DNA of 64,000 nucleotides from Sulfurovum sp. Lineage in GTDB: Bacteria; Campylobacterota; Campylobacteria; Campylobacterales; Sulfurovaceae. The translations under genes were made by a program, and so were the position numbers. Within the stretch, counting starts at the first letter, position 1. Each line of letters opens with the position of its first letter. The stretch lies in assembly GCA_002733215.1 (NCBI GenBank), contig NVUY01000014.1:1242-65241 (forward strand). The letters are read 5' to 3'. This document shows positions 35,719-43,909 of the stretch, in pieces. Below the pieces are notes generated by a model that was not told where the DNA came from, did no database searches, and worked only from the letters and a program-made list of their open reading frames with translations.

Positions 35719-36300
35719 ATGATGCTCAAGCTTTTGTTCATACTGATGACTATTTTTACTCTTGCTATGGGAAGAGATCCCTATCAGGATCTACCGGTCG
35801 TAGGTACGGAAACAAGACCTATCTCTAAAACTACTTTTAAGTTGATCAAAAAAAATGGTCACGAAAGAATAGTGAATCTCAAAGGTCAAAATTTTATCGT
35901 TGTTTCTGTGCGTGAGCGTGGAAGTGACGGACGTTTTTATGCAGTGGACAAAGATGGTCTTGTATGGTGGAGCGGGGCAGTCACTTCAGGTGCACCAGAA
36001 TTTAGAAGTCCGTCAGGAATTTTCCCCATCATACAAAAAAAGCGTTACCACATGTCAACACTTTATCCTGAGGATAATGGTGTAAACAATATGAATTATA
36101 TGATGAAGTTCACCAATAGCGGGCATGCCCTCCATGAAGGAAGTGTGGACTGGATGTCACATGGCTGTATACATATTGATCCCAAAGATGTACCGGTCAT
36201 CTACAAGTGGTCTAACTTTAAAACAAAAGTGGTGATCACCAGACATACGTATATGCCTTTTGCAAGATATGATCTGAAAAAAATTTACGGTACGAAATAA
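35719..36300 (+). CDS. L,D-transpeptidase (YkuD domain)
   Basis: A 193-residue exported enzyme (signal LKLLFILMTIFTLAMG) that would form 3-3 peptidoglycan cross-links or attach proteins to the wall. The YkuD catalytic block is present: SGHALHEGSVDWMSHGCIHI, with His and the nucleophilic Cys of the HGxxxxxxxSHGCI pattern. Upstream SPSGIFPIIQKKRYHM is the usual G-pattern. It follows cpoB by 5 bases, so it may share the Tol-Pal transcript. Substrate and exact role are inferred from the family. Confidence 0.88.
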   Translation: MMLKLLFILMTIFTLAMGRDPYQDLPVVGTETRPISKTTFKLIKKNGHERIVNLKGQNFIVVSVRERGSDGRFYAVDKDGLVWWSGAVTSGAPEFRSPSGIFPIIQKKRYHMSTLYPEDNGVNNMNYMMKFTNSGHALHEGSVDWMSHGCIHIDPKDVPVIYKWSNFKTKVVITRHTYMPFARYDLKKIYGTK

Positions 36301-36320
36301 CCTAATCGCTATCTGTGATC

Positions 36321-37079
36321 TTATAACTCTGTAGCTCTTTTATAGGCTTTTTCTACGGCATCCATACAGGCTGCTCTTACATTGCCTGCTTCCAGTGCCC
36401 CATAACCTGCAGCAGTGGTTCCTCCCGGACTCATGACAGCGTCTTTCAGCAGTGATGGATGCACCTCTTGTATGAGTGTGCCAAAGCCTGCAAATAAACC
36501 TCTCATCGTAGCCATAGCGTCTTCTCTTTTTAATCCTTGTTTTACCGCACCGTCTGCCAAAGCCTCAGCAATAAGTGCTAAGTATGCAGGTCCGGAACCA
36601 GCAAGTGCAGTGGCTATGTCTATCTCTTTTTCAGAGTTTAACCATAAAGTTTGACCTACAGCACCTAAAAGTTCAGATGCTTCTTTTTGATATCTGTGAT
36701 CACCTGTAAGTGTGGTCATAGAAGCACCTACGGAAGCTGCCAGGTTTGGCATAGCTCTCACTACGGCTTTACTTTTAATGTTTTGTTTTAGTTTTTCTAC
36801 TGTGGTTCCTGCCAAAACAGAGAAGAGTACTCTTGCTTTGCCTGAGAGTTTTTTACCGACTTCTTCAACGTTGTTTGGTTTGACACAAAGGAGTACGGTT
36901 TTGTCTGTCATATCAAAATCATCCAGTAGATATTTGTCTACATGTGCATCAAGTGCTTTTTCAAAAGCATCAAGTTTGTTCATGTTTCTTCCGACAACTT
37001 CAATATTGTATTTCCCTTTAAGACCTTTAGCAATGCTAAGACCCATATTACCGTTACCTATAAATGTGATTGTTTGCAT
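36321..37079 (-). CDS. proC: Pyrroline-5-carboxylate reductase
   Basis: Final step of proline synthesis, reducing pyrroline-5-carboxylate with NAD(P)H. The 252 residues have the nucleotide-binding start TITFIGNGNMGLSIAKGL, KTVLLCVKPNNVEEVGKKLS, VRAMPNLAASVGASMTTLTG and the C-terminal signature ALAGSGPAYLALIAEALADG ... VMSPGGTTAAGYGALE. Divergent from proA with 91 bases between, which must hold both promoters; a TTAAAAT is visible near 37135. Slightly short for the family but complete. Confidence 0.96.
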   Translation of the reverse strand: MQTITFIGNGNMGLSIAKGLKGKYNIEVVGRNMNKLDAFEKALDAHVDKYLLDDFDMTDKTVLLCVKPNNVEEVGKKLSGKARVLFSVLAGTTVEKLKQNIKSKAVVRAMPNLAASVGASMTTLTGDHRYQKEASELLGAVGQTLWLNSEKEIDIATALAGSGPAYLALIAEALADGAVKQGLKREDAMATMRGLFAGFGTLIQEVHPSLLKDAVMSPGGTTAAGYGALEAGNVRAACMDAVEKAYKRATEL

Positions 37080-37170
37080 AATAGACTCTTTTGTACTTAA
37101 TTACGGGAATTATATCATTATTAGGATTTATTTGTTAAAATAGATCCAATTATAGAGATTAGGAATATTT

Positions 37171-38403
37171 ATGGAAGCATTTTTACAAGAAGCCAAAGCA
37201 TCAAGCAGAGTACTTTCTACTTTGAGCGGGGCAGAGAAAAATAGAATTTTAAAAGAGATGGCAGAGGCCTTACGCGCCAATACTGAGGCGATACTCAAAG
37301 CCAATGCATTGGATATGTCAGATGCGGAAACCAACAACCTTGCACCTTCACTCAAAGACAGACTCTTTTTAGATGAGAGTCGCATAGAGGGGATGGCCGT
37401 AGCCATAGAAGAGATAGCAGGACTTAAAGAACCAGTGGGTCGTGTACTTGACGGTTGGGTAACGGAAGATGGATTGAAGATCGAAAAAGTCTCTGTGCCT
37501 ATCGGTGTGATAGGGATCATTTTTGAATCCAGACCCAATGTAACATCAGATACAGCAGCATTGAGCTTTAAAAGTTCGAATGTCTGTGTCCTTAAAGGCG
37601 GAAAAGAGGCACAAAACTCTAACGAAGCTATTGCTAAAGTTTTGCAAGAGGTATTGAAGGTAAATGATCTGCCTCAAGCACTGATCTCACTGATACCGGA
37701 TGCTTCCCGTGAAGGTGTAGGAAAACTCATCAAGATGGATAAGTACGTTGATCTTATAATACCGCGTGGGGGAGAAGGGCTTATCCGTTATGTGAGTGAA
37801 AATGCAAGCGTACCGGTGGTCAAACATGACAAAGGACAGTGTCATACCTATATCGATGAAGATGCGAATGTAGAAAATGCCATTGCTATAGCGATCAATG
37901 CCAAAGTGCAAAGACCGGGCGTCTGTAATTCTATGGAGACTTTACTTGTAGATGCAGCCATTGCAGAGGAAGTGCTCCCACAACTCAAAACAGCTTTTGA
38001 CGAAGTACATACGGAACTTAAAGGATGTAAGAGAACGCAAGAAAGTATTGAAGTCTCTCAAGCAACGGAAGCTGATTATGATACAGAATACTTGGCGAAT
38101 ATCTTAAATATCAGGGTAGTAGATGGGGTTGATGGCGCCATAGATCATATCGTAAGATTTGGTTCGGGTCATTCTGAAGCGATCATCACTGAAAATATCA
38201 CGACTGCAGAAGTTTTTTTAAACAGTATCGATGCAGCAGCAGTCTATGTAAATGCTTCTACCCGCTTTACTGATGGCGGTGCTTTTGGTTTTGGAGCTGA
38301 AGTGGGTATCAGTACAAACAAACTGCATGCACGTGGACCAATGGGTATAGAAGGACTGACTACCTATAAGTTCAAAATTTATGGTTCAGGACAGATAAGA
38401 TAG
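37171..38403 (+). CDS. proA: Gamma-glutamyl phosphate reductase
   Basis: Second enzyme of proline synthesis (gamma-glutamyl phosphate to glutamate semialdehyde), 410 residues, aldehyde-dehydrogenase fold. Visible motifs: PIGVIGIIFESRPNVTSDTA, CVLKGGKEAQNSNEAI, LIIPRGGEGLIRYVSENASV, PVVKHDKGQCHTYID, the catalytic Cys in KVQRPGVCNSMETLLVD (near residue 253) and ASTRFTDGGAFGFGAEVGIS. With proB (15.4 kb) and proC the whole pathway is in the window. Confidence 0.97.
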   Translation: MEAFLQEAKASSRVLSTLSGAEKNRILKEMAEALRANTEAILKANALDMSDAETNNLAPSLKDRLFLDESRIEGMAVAIEEIAGLKEPVGRVLDGWVTEDGLKIEKVSVPIGVIGIIFESRPNVTSDTAALSFKSSNVCVLKGGKEAQNSNEAIAKVLQEVLKVNDLPQALISLIPDASREGVGKLIKMDKYVDLIIPRGGEGLIRYVSENASVPVVKHDKGQCHTYIDEDANVENAIAIAINAKVQRPGVCNSMETLLVDAAIAEEVLPQLKTAFDEVHTELKGCKRTQESIEVSQATEADYDTEYLANILNIRVVDGVDGAIDHIVRFGSGHSEAIITENITTAEVFLNSIDAAAVYVNASTRFTDGGAFGFGAEVGISTNKLHARGPMGIEGLTTYKFKIYGSGQIR

Positions 38404-38476
38404 TTACTGGGGTAATATAAGCCTCACTAAAGTTTGATTGGCTAGAATAATAAAAAATAACAAAAATGGAGTCAAT

Positions 38477-38992
38477 ATGACAATTATAAATGAAAATTCT
38501 GTAGTCGGAATCGAATACGAAGTAAAAGAAGCAGGTACAACAGAGGTTGTAGACAGTAATAAAGGCGCAGAGCCGTTAGAGTTTATTATCGGAAAAGGTC
38601 AGGTCATTCCAGGTCTTGAGAAGGCACTTGTCGGTATGACTCAAGGTGAGAGTGGAGACATTATGGTTTCTGCTGCAGATGCATATGGTGATGTAAATGA
38701 AGAAGCAATGCAAACACTTCCAAAAGAGCAGTTCGAGGGTGTTGAGCTTACTGAAGGTATGACACTTTATGGTCAAGGTGAAGATGGTCAAACAACACAA
38801 GTAACTGTTAAATCATTTGATGATAAAGAAGTGAATGTAGACTTTAATCACCCCTTAGCTGGTAAAGACCTCATGTTCTCAGTCGTAGTTCTTTCTTCAA
38901 GAGAAGCAACTGCAGACGAGATTTCATCTGGTCAAGTTGGCGGACCTGCAACTTCGGGTGAAAGCTGTGGTACAGGATGTGGTTGTCACTAA
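38477..38992 (+). CDS. slyD: FKBP-type peptidyl-prolyl isomerase SlyD
   Basis: A 171-residue cis-trans prolyl isomerase/chaperone. ATG 38477 has GGAG upstream and gives the SlyD start INENSVVGIEYEVKEAG; an upstream in-frame start at 38438 adds non-conserved residues. FKBP core: PLEFIIGKGQVIPGLEKALV, GMTQGESGDIMVSAADAYG, then the insert-in-flap domain and VDFNHPLAGKDLMFSVVV. The C-terminal tail SGESCGTGCGCH is a short Cys/His metal-binding tail (nickel in relatives). Terminator-like hairpin follows. Confidence 0.94.
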   Translation: MTIINENSVVGIEYEVKEAGTTEVVDSNKGAEPLEFIIGKGQVIPGLEKALVGMTQGESGDIMVSAADAYGDVNEEAMQTLPKEQFEGVELTEGMTLYGQGEDGQTTQVTVKSFDDKEVNVDFNHPLAGKDLMFSVVVLSSREATADEISSGQVGGPATSGESCGTGCGCH

Positions 38993-39007
38993 TCCTTCCT
39001 TCACTGT

Positions 39008-39037
39008 AGCGTCATCTTTATTATGAAGTGTGACGCT
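39008..39037 (+). terminator. Hairpin downstream of slyD
   Basis: AGCGTCA (39008-39014) and TGACGCT (39031-39037), 7-bp stem with a 16-base loop followed by CTTCTTC. Likely terminator of slyD. Confidence 0.55.
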
Positions 39038-39176
39038 CTTCTTCACTTCATCTACCTTCTTTCATCCATAAATTTTATAGCTAAGTAAAATAGTCTTTCT
39101 CTCTTTTAAATGATTTAAACCGTATATTTGTGTTTATTTTGATATCATACAGCATAATTTTGAGGAAAAGTGAATC

Positions 39177-40475
39177 ATGAATAAGATAGAAAAAGTTTTT
39201 AATATTAATATTGTATTATTGACGGTTTTTTCATCGTTGGAAATGCTAAGAAATGAAAAGAACATTGAACTTATTTATGATATATGCCCTACTGTACCCA
39301 GAGAACTTAGAGGTGACCCTGAAAGATTACAGCGTGTACTGAGTCAGCTACTTACTTTTGTTTTTGAAAATTCTGATCAAAAAGAGATCTTATTGTCTCT
39401 CTCTTCTCCGGAGGATTTTTTAGTGGAAGAGAATATTTCATTTATGATCCATGAAACAGAGATCTCAAAAGACAAGGTTTCGGATTTTTTGGAAACAGGG
39501 TTAAGCAAAACAATTGAAATACTTGAGGGAAAGATCGTTGACGATAAAACCTTTGATATATATATCGATATACCTTTCAAAATAAATGAACTGGGATTTA
39601 GACGTCATTACAGATTACCGGATATAGCGATGATGGGCAAAAAAATTTTACTGCTTTGTAAAAGTGAGAAAGTCGCAAAAAGTATTAAGAAAATGTTCAA
39701 GTATTTTCTCTATAACGTGGATGAAGGTTTTGAAGAATTTAAGAATAATGGCAGTGATCTTGCTGCCTATGATATTTTATTACTTGATGATAAGTATGTC
39801 ACAGATGAATTTAATCATATTATTGCAAAAGTCCAGCAAGAGATACCTCTCAAATATGTATTGCTTCGTGATGAACATATTTTGGAAAATACAAATACCG
39901 TCTCTACGCATTTGATAAAACCTGTCACACAAGAGAGTATTTACGAATTGATCGTATCACTGTTTCGAAATAACCTTAACTGTAGAGAGATAAAGCCCGA
40001 AGGTAAAAAATATATTCTTGATATAGAAAAAGTTTTAAAAAAGTTAGAGAAGCCGGAAGCATTGAGTAAACTTGCTCAATATAAGTTGGAAAGAGATAAT
40101 CTTAGTACTGTGATCGAAGAGAAAAGAAGGGTAAAAGAACCTGTTTTGGATAAAGTGATAGGTGAAGAAAATACAAAGAAGATAGGATTGAACTATAGTG
40201 AGGAATTACAAAACTTTGTAGAAACATTTGACCGTTCCGATCGCTATTTTAGAGAGATCGTCAATGAAAAAGCCACAGGGAAGATTAAAGAATTCTGTAT
40301 TGACCTGGAGAAAAACTCAAAACTTATCGGCGCACAAAGTATGTTTAAGCTTGCTGACACAGTAAGTCTTATTTTTGTCTATGACAAGCTTGATCTACTC
40401 CCTATCTATCCGGGTAAATACCACCTGGAATTAGAACAACTTCTTAAAGAGATCAGGAAGTATCTTGACGCTTAG
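39177..40475 (+). CDS. Degenerate histidine-kinase/receiver-like signalling protein
   Basis: A 432-residue protein with no close family recognised. Residues 12-45 and on (LLTVFSSLEMLRNEKNIELI, then RELRGDPERLQRVLSQLLTF) resemble the start of a HATPase domain from a hybrid kinase, but the phospho-acceptor His helix and the G boxes are missing. Residues about 160-265 look like a receiver fold (GKKILLLCKSEKVAKSIKKM ... DILLLDDKYV ... STHLIKPVTQESIYELIVSL, with the Lys-Pro of receivers). The C-terminal helical region (about 345-432) is Hpt-like in size without a clear phospho-His. It may be a scaffold or sensor adaptor rather than a kinase. Confidence 0.6.
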   Translation: MNKIEKVFNINIVLLTVFSSLEMLRNEKNIELIYDICPTVPRELRGDPERLQRVLSQLLTFVFENSDQKEILLSLSSPEDFLVEENISFMIHETEISKDKVSDFLETGLSKTIEILEGKIVDDKTFDIYIDIPFKINELGFRRHYRLPDIAMMGKKILLLCKSEKVAKSIKKMFKYFLYNVDEGFEEFKNNGSDLAAYDILLLDDKYVTDEFNHIIAKVQQEIPLKYVLLRDEHILENTNTVSTHLIKPVTQESIYELIVSLFRNNLNCREIKPEGKKYILDIEKVLKKLEKPEALSKLAQYKLERDNLSTVIEEKRRVKEPVLDKVIGEENTKKIGLNYSEELQNFVETFDRSDRYFREIVNEKATGKIKEFCIDLEKNSKLIGAQSMFKLADTVSLIFVYDKLDLLPIYPGKYHLELEQLLKEIRKYLDA

Positions 40476-40481
40476 AAGAAA

Positions 40482-40652
40482 TCAAGTCTCTTCGTAGATC
40501 TTAAAATCATTTTTACTGACTCCGCAGACAGGGCACTCCCAGTCCTCGGGGATATCTTCAAATGCAGTGCCTGGGGCTATGTCTGAATCCGGATCACCTA
40601 ACGCAGGGTCGTAAATATAATCACATACTATACAAATATACTTTTGGCTCAT
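40482..40652 (-). CDS. Rubredoxin
   Basis: A 56-residue iron-sulfur protein, below the length cut-off of many gene callers. It reads [20 protein letters not shown] and later [20 protein letters not shown], with the two CxxC pairs (CIVC and CPVC) that bind one iron. It is a cytoplasmic one-electron carrier, typically feeding rubrerythrin or oxygen/superoxide-detoxifying reductases in microaerophiles. Convergent with the signalling gene (6 bases apart) and divergent from fabD, with 79 bases for both promoters. Assignment is secure. Confidence 0.95.
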   Translation of the reverse strand: MSQKYICIVCDYIYDPALGDPDSDIAPGTAFEDIPEDWECPVCGVSKNDFKIYEET

Positions 40653-40731
40653 GATAAATCCTTTCTCTTATCATAGCATAACTTTAAAATGGTAAAATAC
40701 ATAAAATATTTTAATACTTCAAAGGACACGT

Positions 40732-41676
40732 ATGTCAATCAAATGTGCATTTTTATTTCCAGGTCAGGGTTCTCAGGCTGTAGGTATGGGGTTGGACTTC
40801 TTCGAGAATTCTGAGATAGCTAAAGAGATGGTGTCTGATGCCAGCAGTAGAACAGGGATAGATTTTCAAAACCTTCTTTTTGAAGAGAATGATCTTCTGG
40901 GTCAAACAGAGTATACGCAACCGGCTATTCTTTTGGTAAGTGCCATAGCCCGTAAGCTTTTTGTAGAGAAAACAGGTATTATACCGGTACTGACCATGGG
41001 ACACTCTTTGGGTGAGTTTACGGCACTGGTAGCATCCGGTGCCTTAGATGCTATCGATGCAGTAGAAGTGGTAAACCTTCGTGGTAAACTGATGGCAGAA
41101 GCCTGTTCAAAACAGGAAGTAGGGATGATGGTCTCTTTAGGACTTTCTGATGAAGTAGTGGAAGAGATCTGTGAAGCACAAAGAGCGCAGGGACTTCAGG
41201 TTTGGGCAGTAAACTACAACTCTGACGGACAGATAGTCATTGCAGGGATCAAAAAAGATCTGGAAACTTTGGTACCTGTGCTGAAAGAAGCAAAAGCAAA
41301 AAGAGCGATGCTGCTTAACATGTCAGTTGCGTCCCACTGTCCACTCCTGGAGAGTGCTGTTGCACCATTGTCTGCAAAACTTGAAGAGATGATCAAAGAT
41401 ACCTTCATCGCACCTGTTATCTCAAACGTAACAGCGACTCCTTACGATACAAAATCGGAAGCCTTGGAGTTGTTGCCTCAACAACTTGTACTGCCGGTGA
41501 AATACAAGCAATCTATGGCAAATATAGATGAGAGTGTGGATTGTTACATTGAGTTCGGGCAGGGAAATGTACTGAAAGGACTCAATAAAAAAGCCACGAA
41601 AAAGCCGCATTTCAATGTCAGTGATATGGCATCATTGGAAGCGACCATCGCAGCGATCAGGGAATTAGATGTCTAA
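40732..41676 (+). CDS. fabD: Malonyl-CoA:ACP transacylase
   Basis: Transfers malonyl from CoA to acyl carrier protein for fatty-acid synthesis. The 314 residues include AFLFPGQGSQAVGMGLDFFE, nucleophile Ser92 in TMGHSLGEFTALVASGALD, a VNYNSDGQIVIAG motif and LNMSVASHCPLLESAV with the catalytic His. Overlaps mtnN by 8 bases. A GGTAAAATAC -10-like sequence lies 40 bases upstream. Order fabD-mtnN-ttcA matches Campylobacter as I recall. Confidence 0.96.
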   Translation: MSIKCAFLFPGQGSQAVGMGLDFFENSEIAKEMVSDASSRTGIDFQNLLFEENDLLGQTEYTQPAILLVSAIARKLFVEKTGIIPVLTMGHSLGEFTALVASGALDAIDAVEVVNLRGKLMAEACSKQEVGMMVSLGLSDEVVEEICEAQRAQGLQVWAVNYNSDGQIVIAGIKKDLETLVPVLKEAKAKRAMLLNMSVASHCPLLESAVAPLSAKLEEMIKDTFIAPVISNVTATPYDTKSEALELLPQQLVLPVKYKQSMANIDESVDCYIEFGQGNVLKGLNKKATKKPHFNVSDMASLEATIAAIRELDV

Positions 41677-42364
41677 AATAGCCATTATGGGTGCTATGCC
41701 TGAAGAAGTAGCACCGATCGTTGCAAAATTAGATGACCTAAAAGAGACTGTCTATGCAGCAAACACTTACTATGAAGGCTCTTACAAGGGACAAGAAGTG
41801 GTGGTTGCCTATTCTAAAATAGGTAAAGTGTTCGCTACCTTAACAGCGACTATGCTGATAGAGAAATTTGGCTGTGACAGACTACTTTTCTCAGGTGTTG
41901 CGGGTGCAATATCGGATGACTTGAAGATCGGTGATCTTATCATCGCAGATGGACTCTGTCAGCATGACCTGGACATTACTGCTTTTGGACATCCTTTTGG
42001 CTATGTACCCGAAGGAGAAGTCTGTATTCCTACAGATATTACTCTGCGAAACATTGCAAAAGAAGTAGCTGAAGGCAAAGGGTTGATACTCAAGGAAGGC
42101 ATCATTGCAACAGGTGATCAATTTGTGGCAAACTCTGAGCGTAAAGAGTGGATAGGTGAGACCTTTAAAGCTTCTGCATTAGAGATGGAAGGTGCCAGTG
42201 TTGCAGTGGTTTGTAATGCTTTGGATATACCATTCTTCATCTTGCGTGCTATTTCAGACTCTGCCGATATGGACGCAAGTTTTAATTTTGATGAATTCTT
42301 GGAGAGCTCAGCAAAGATCTCTGCAGATTTTATCTTGAGTATGGTGGATACCATTGAACGATAA
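41669..42364 (+). CDS. mtnN: 5'-methylthioadenosine/S-adenosylhomocysteine nucleosidase
   Basis: A 231-residue nucleosidase (Pfs) that splits methylthioadenosine, S-adenosylhomocysteine and related compounds; in Campylobacterota relatives also 6-amino-6-deoxyfutalosine in menaquinone synthesis. Motifs: KIAIMGAMPEEVAPIVAKLD, LLFSGVAGAISDDLKIGDLI, GDQFVANSERKEW, and ALEMEGASVAVVCNALDIPF (MEGAS) with catalytic FILRAISDSAD. Start overlaps fabD; end overlaps upstream in-frame sequence of the next gene. Confidence 0.96.
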   Translation: MSKIAIMGAMPEEVAPIVAKLDDLKETVYAANTYYEGSYKGQEVVVAYSKIGKVFATLTATMLIEKFGCDRLLFSGVAGAISDDLKIGDLIIADGLCQHDLDITAFGHPFGYVPEGEVCIPTDITLRNIAKEVAEGKGLILKEGIIATGDQFVANSERKEWIGETFKASALEMEGASVAVVCNALDIPFFILRAISDSADMDASFNFDEFLESSAKISADFILSMVDTIER

Positions 42365-42395
42365 TCAGAGACGTTTGGCTTCAAAAGGGATCCCT

Positions 42396-43166
42396 ATGAG
42401 TAAGAAATTACTCAGGATCATAGGAAAAACCAACGCAGAGTTCAGGCTCATAGGAGAGGGTGATAAAGTCCTTGTGGGTTTGAGTGGAGGAAAAGATTCT
42501 TTGGCATTGGTACATGCCATGAAACATGTACAAAAACATGCACCTTTTAATTTTGAATTTGAAGCCTGCACCATCAAATACGGTATGCCTAATGAACACT
42601 ATGAGTTCCTGACCAAACACTGTGAAGAGTATGGCATTAAACATACAGTATTTGGTACCAATATCTTTGATGTATCTCAGAATGCGATACGTGAAAATTC
42701 CTCTTTTTGCTCCTATTTCTCCCGTATGAGAAGAGGGGCACTGTACAGCTTTGCAGAAGAGGGTAACTTTACTAAAGTAGCATTGGGGCACCACTTCGAT
42801 GACACAGTAGAAAGTTTCTTTATGAACATGTTTTATAATGGAAGCATGAGAGCTTTAGCGCCTATTTACAAAACAAGCAGAGGTTTTCACCTCATACGTC
42901 CATTGATACAGGTAAGAGAACGACAACTTAGAGATTTTGCAGAAGAGAACAAATTGCAGATTATTGGAGATGAAGCTTGTCCTGCTATGCTAAAAGATGT
43001 AAAGATGCCTCATGCCAGAGCCTCAACCAAAGAGTGGTTAGCGGGACTTGAGCGTGAAAATAAAGACATCTTCAAAATGTTTAGAGCATCGTTCAAACAT
43101 ATACATGATGATACATTTTTGGACCCTGAACGCTGGAACAGAGATGACATAGAAGAGGAGGAATAG
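42396..43166 (+). CDS. TtcA-like PP-loop tRNA-modification protein
   Basis: A 256-residue PP-loop ATPase of the TtcA/TilS superfamily. ATG 42396 gives MSKKLLRIIGKTNAEFRLIG; an earlier in-frame ATG at 42354 lies inside mtnN. P-loop: VLVGLSGGKDSLALVHAMKH. The TtcA-type SRMRRGALYSFAEE and ALGHHFDDTVESFFMN are clear. TtcA uses CxxC plus another Cys for an iron-sulfur cluster; here the first reads SFCSYFSRM (second Cys is Phe) and the other reads EACPAMLKD (second Cys is Met). Two of the ligands remain. It may thiolate tRNA cytidine-32 or do a related job. Confidence 0.8.
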   Translation: MSKKLLRIIGKTNAEFRLIGEGDKVLVGLSGGKDSLALVHAMKHVQKHAPFNFEFEACTIKYGMPNEHYEFLTKHCEEYGIKHTVFGTNIFDVSQNAIRENSSFCSYFSRMRRGALYSFAEEGNFTKVALGHHFDDTVESFFMNMFYNGSMRALAPIYKTSRGFHLIRPLIQVRERQLRDFAEENKLQIIGDEACPAMLKDVKMPHARASTKEWLAGLERENKDIFKMFRASFKHIHDDTFLDPERWNRDDIEEEE

Positions 43167-43206
43167 AGGATGACAAGAATTAAAATTCAGTACAGTGAGG
43201 CACTAA

Positions 43207-43566
43207 ATGCCGAATCTTAAAAGAATAATATGGGTTTTTTTGGCAGTGAGTCTTGCTGTGTTTGCCGAGGGTATAACACCGAGTCAGTTTAAGCTTGAGA
43301 TGGCTAAAGATTGTGAAGTATTGATGTTAAAGAAAACACCGGACAGAAAAGCCAAGATAATTTTCACACATCTTTCTACGGGTGACTGTGTAGACAATAT
43401 GGGTTGTATCCGAGAGATCACTCAACGAGAACTCGATGGTATGGACGAAACAAAACGCAATTATGCTGCATGGAAACATCCTGTATGGTGCAGAGTAGCA
43501 GTAGGTAAAAAACAGGGCTGGGTGGAACAACAGTATTTGAAGCAAGGACCTTGTGAGAATAATTAG
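43207..43566 (+). CDS. Exported SH3-like protein of unknown function
   Basis: A 119-residue protein with a signal peptide (LKRIIWVFLAVSLAVFAEG) and a small Cys-containing domain: DCEVLMLKKTPDRKAKIIFT, GDCVDNMGCIREITQREL and PVWCRVAVGKKQGWVEQQYL. The last part resembles the end of bacterial SH3 domains (W..v...g..GWv...yl). Four or five Cys in the mature part could form disulfides in the periplasm. ATG has GTGAGG upstream. A 9-base G run lies just after it. Function unknown. Confidence 0.75.
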   Translation: MPNLKRIIWVFLAVSLAVFAEGITPSQFKLEMAKDCEVLMLKKTPDRKAKIIFTHLSTGDCVDNMGCIREITQRELDGMDETKRNYAAWKHPVWCRVAVGKKQGWVEQQYLKQGPCENN

Positions 43567-43578
43567 TTCTAGAGAGCA

Positions 43579-43587
43579 GGGGGGGGG
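43579..43587. repeat. Poly-G tract (9 G)
   Basis: Nine consecutive G, 13 bases after the stop of the SH3-like gene. Tracts of eight or more G are common phase-variation sites in Campylobacterota, but this one is outside any gene I can support. Confidence 0.8.
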
Positions 43588-43636
43588 AGCATTCAACTAT
43601 TTACATGATGAACATTTTCTGCTAAAATATGTTTGA

Positions 43637-43659
43637 AGAGAGAGCCAAAAGCTCCCTCT
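43637..43659 (-). terminator. Terminator hairpin of the hydrophobic peptide gene
   Basis: On the minus strand AGAGGGAGC pairs with GCTCTCTCT (one G-U) around CTTTTG-like loop bases and is followed by TTC and an AT-rich stretch. It starts 10 bases after the stop codon of the 20-residue peptide gene at 43669. Confidence 0.5.
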
Positions 43660-43668
43660 AGGATTTTA

Positions 43669-43731
43669 CTATTTGTTTAGGTATCGTAAGATAGCCAAAA
43701 CAATAGCGAGTATAAGGATCATGACCTCCAT
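43669..43731 (-). CDS. 20-residue hydrophobic peptide, candidate type I toxin
   Basis: ATG at 43731 after TAGGTGAATATA (a usable ribosome site). The peptide is MEVMILILAIVLAILRYLNK: one hydrophobic helix with a charged N-terminus and a basic C-terminal end. This layout resembles the TisB/DinQ/Ibs class of type I toxins, which depolarise the inner membrane. It lies in a 343-base gene-free gap, with a terminator hairpin after it and a strongly structured leader before it. No antisense RNA gene can be proved from sequence. The similarity is in architecture only. Confidence 0.45.
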   Translation of the reverse strand: MEVMILILAIVLAILRYLNK

Positions 43732-43748
43732 TATATTCACCTACTCTC

Positions 43749-43819
43749 GCAGTTAAGATTAACCGGAGACTTCAAACAACAGTTGCAGCTGTTGCCTTGA
43801 AGACAACAAGTTGAACTGC
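43749..43819 (-). promoter_or_regulatory. Nested inverted repeats in the leader of the peptide gene
   Basis: Three nested pairs: GCAGTT/AACTGC (43749-43754 with 43814-43819), CTTCAA/TTGAAG (43770-43775 with 43797-43802) and CAACAG/CTGTTG (43777-43782 with 43789-43794). They are centred about 55 bases upstream of the peptide's ATG and would fold the messenger leader into one long hairpin. This fits translational control of a toxin mRNA but is unproven. Confidence 0.5.
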
Positions 43820-43909
43820 ATTAAAATAATATCCCAATTTTCAAATAACGATTGAAAATATGCCATATTGTCATATTTTTACTGCTATGACATAATAAAA
43901 GAGAATTAA

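Noticed and set aside
43170-43220. A 16-codon frame between the TtcA-like gene and the SH3-like gene
   Set aside because: It overlaps the next gene's start and has no distinct composition; more likely leader sequence with that gene's ribosome site (GTGAGG).
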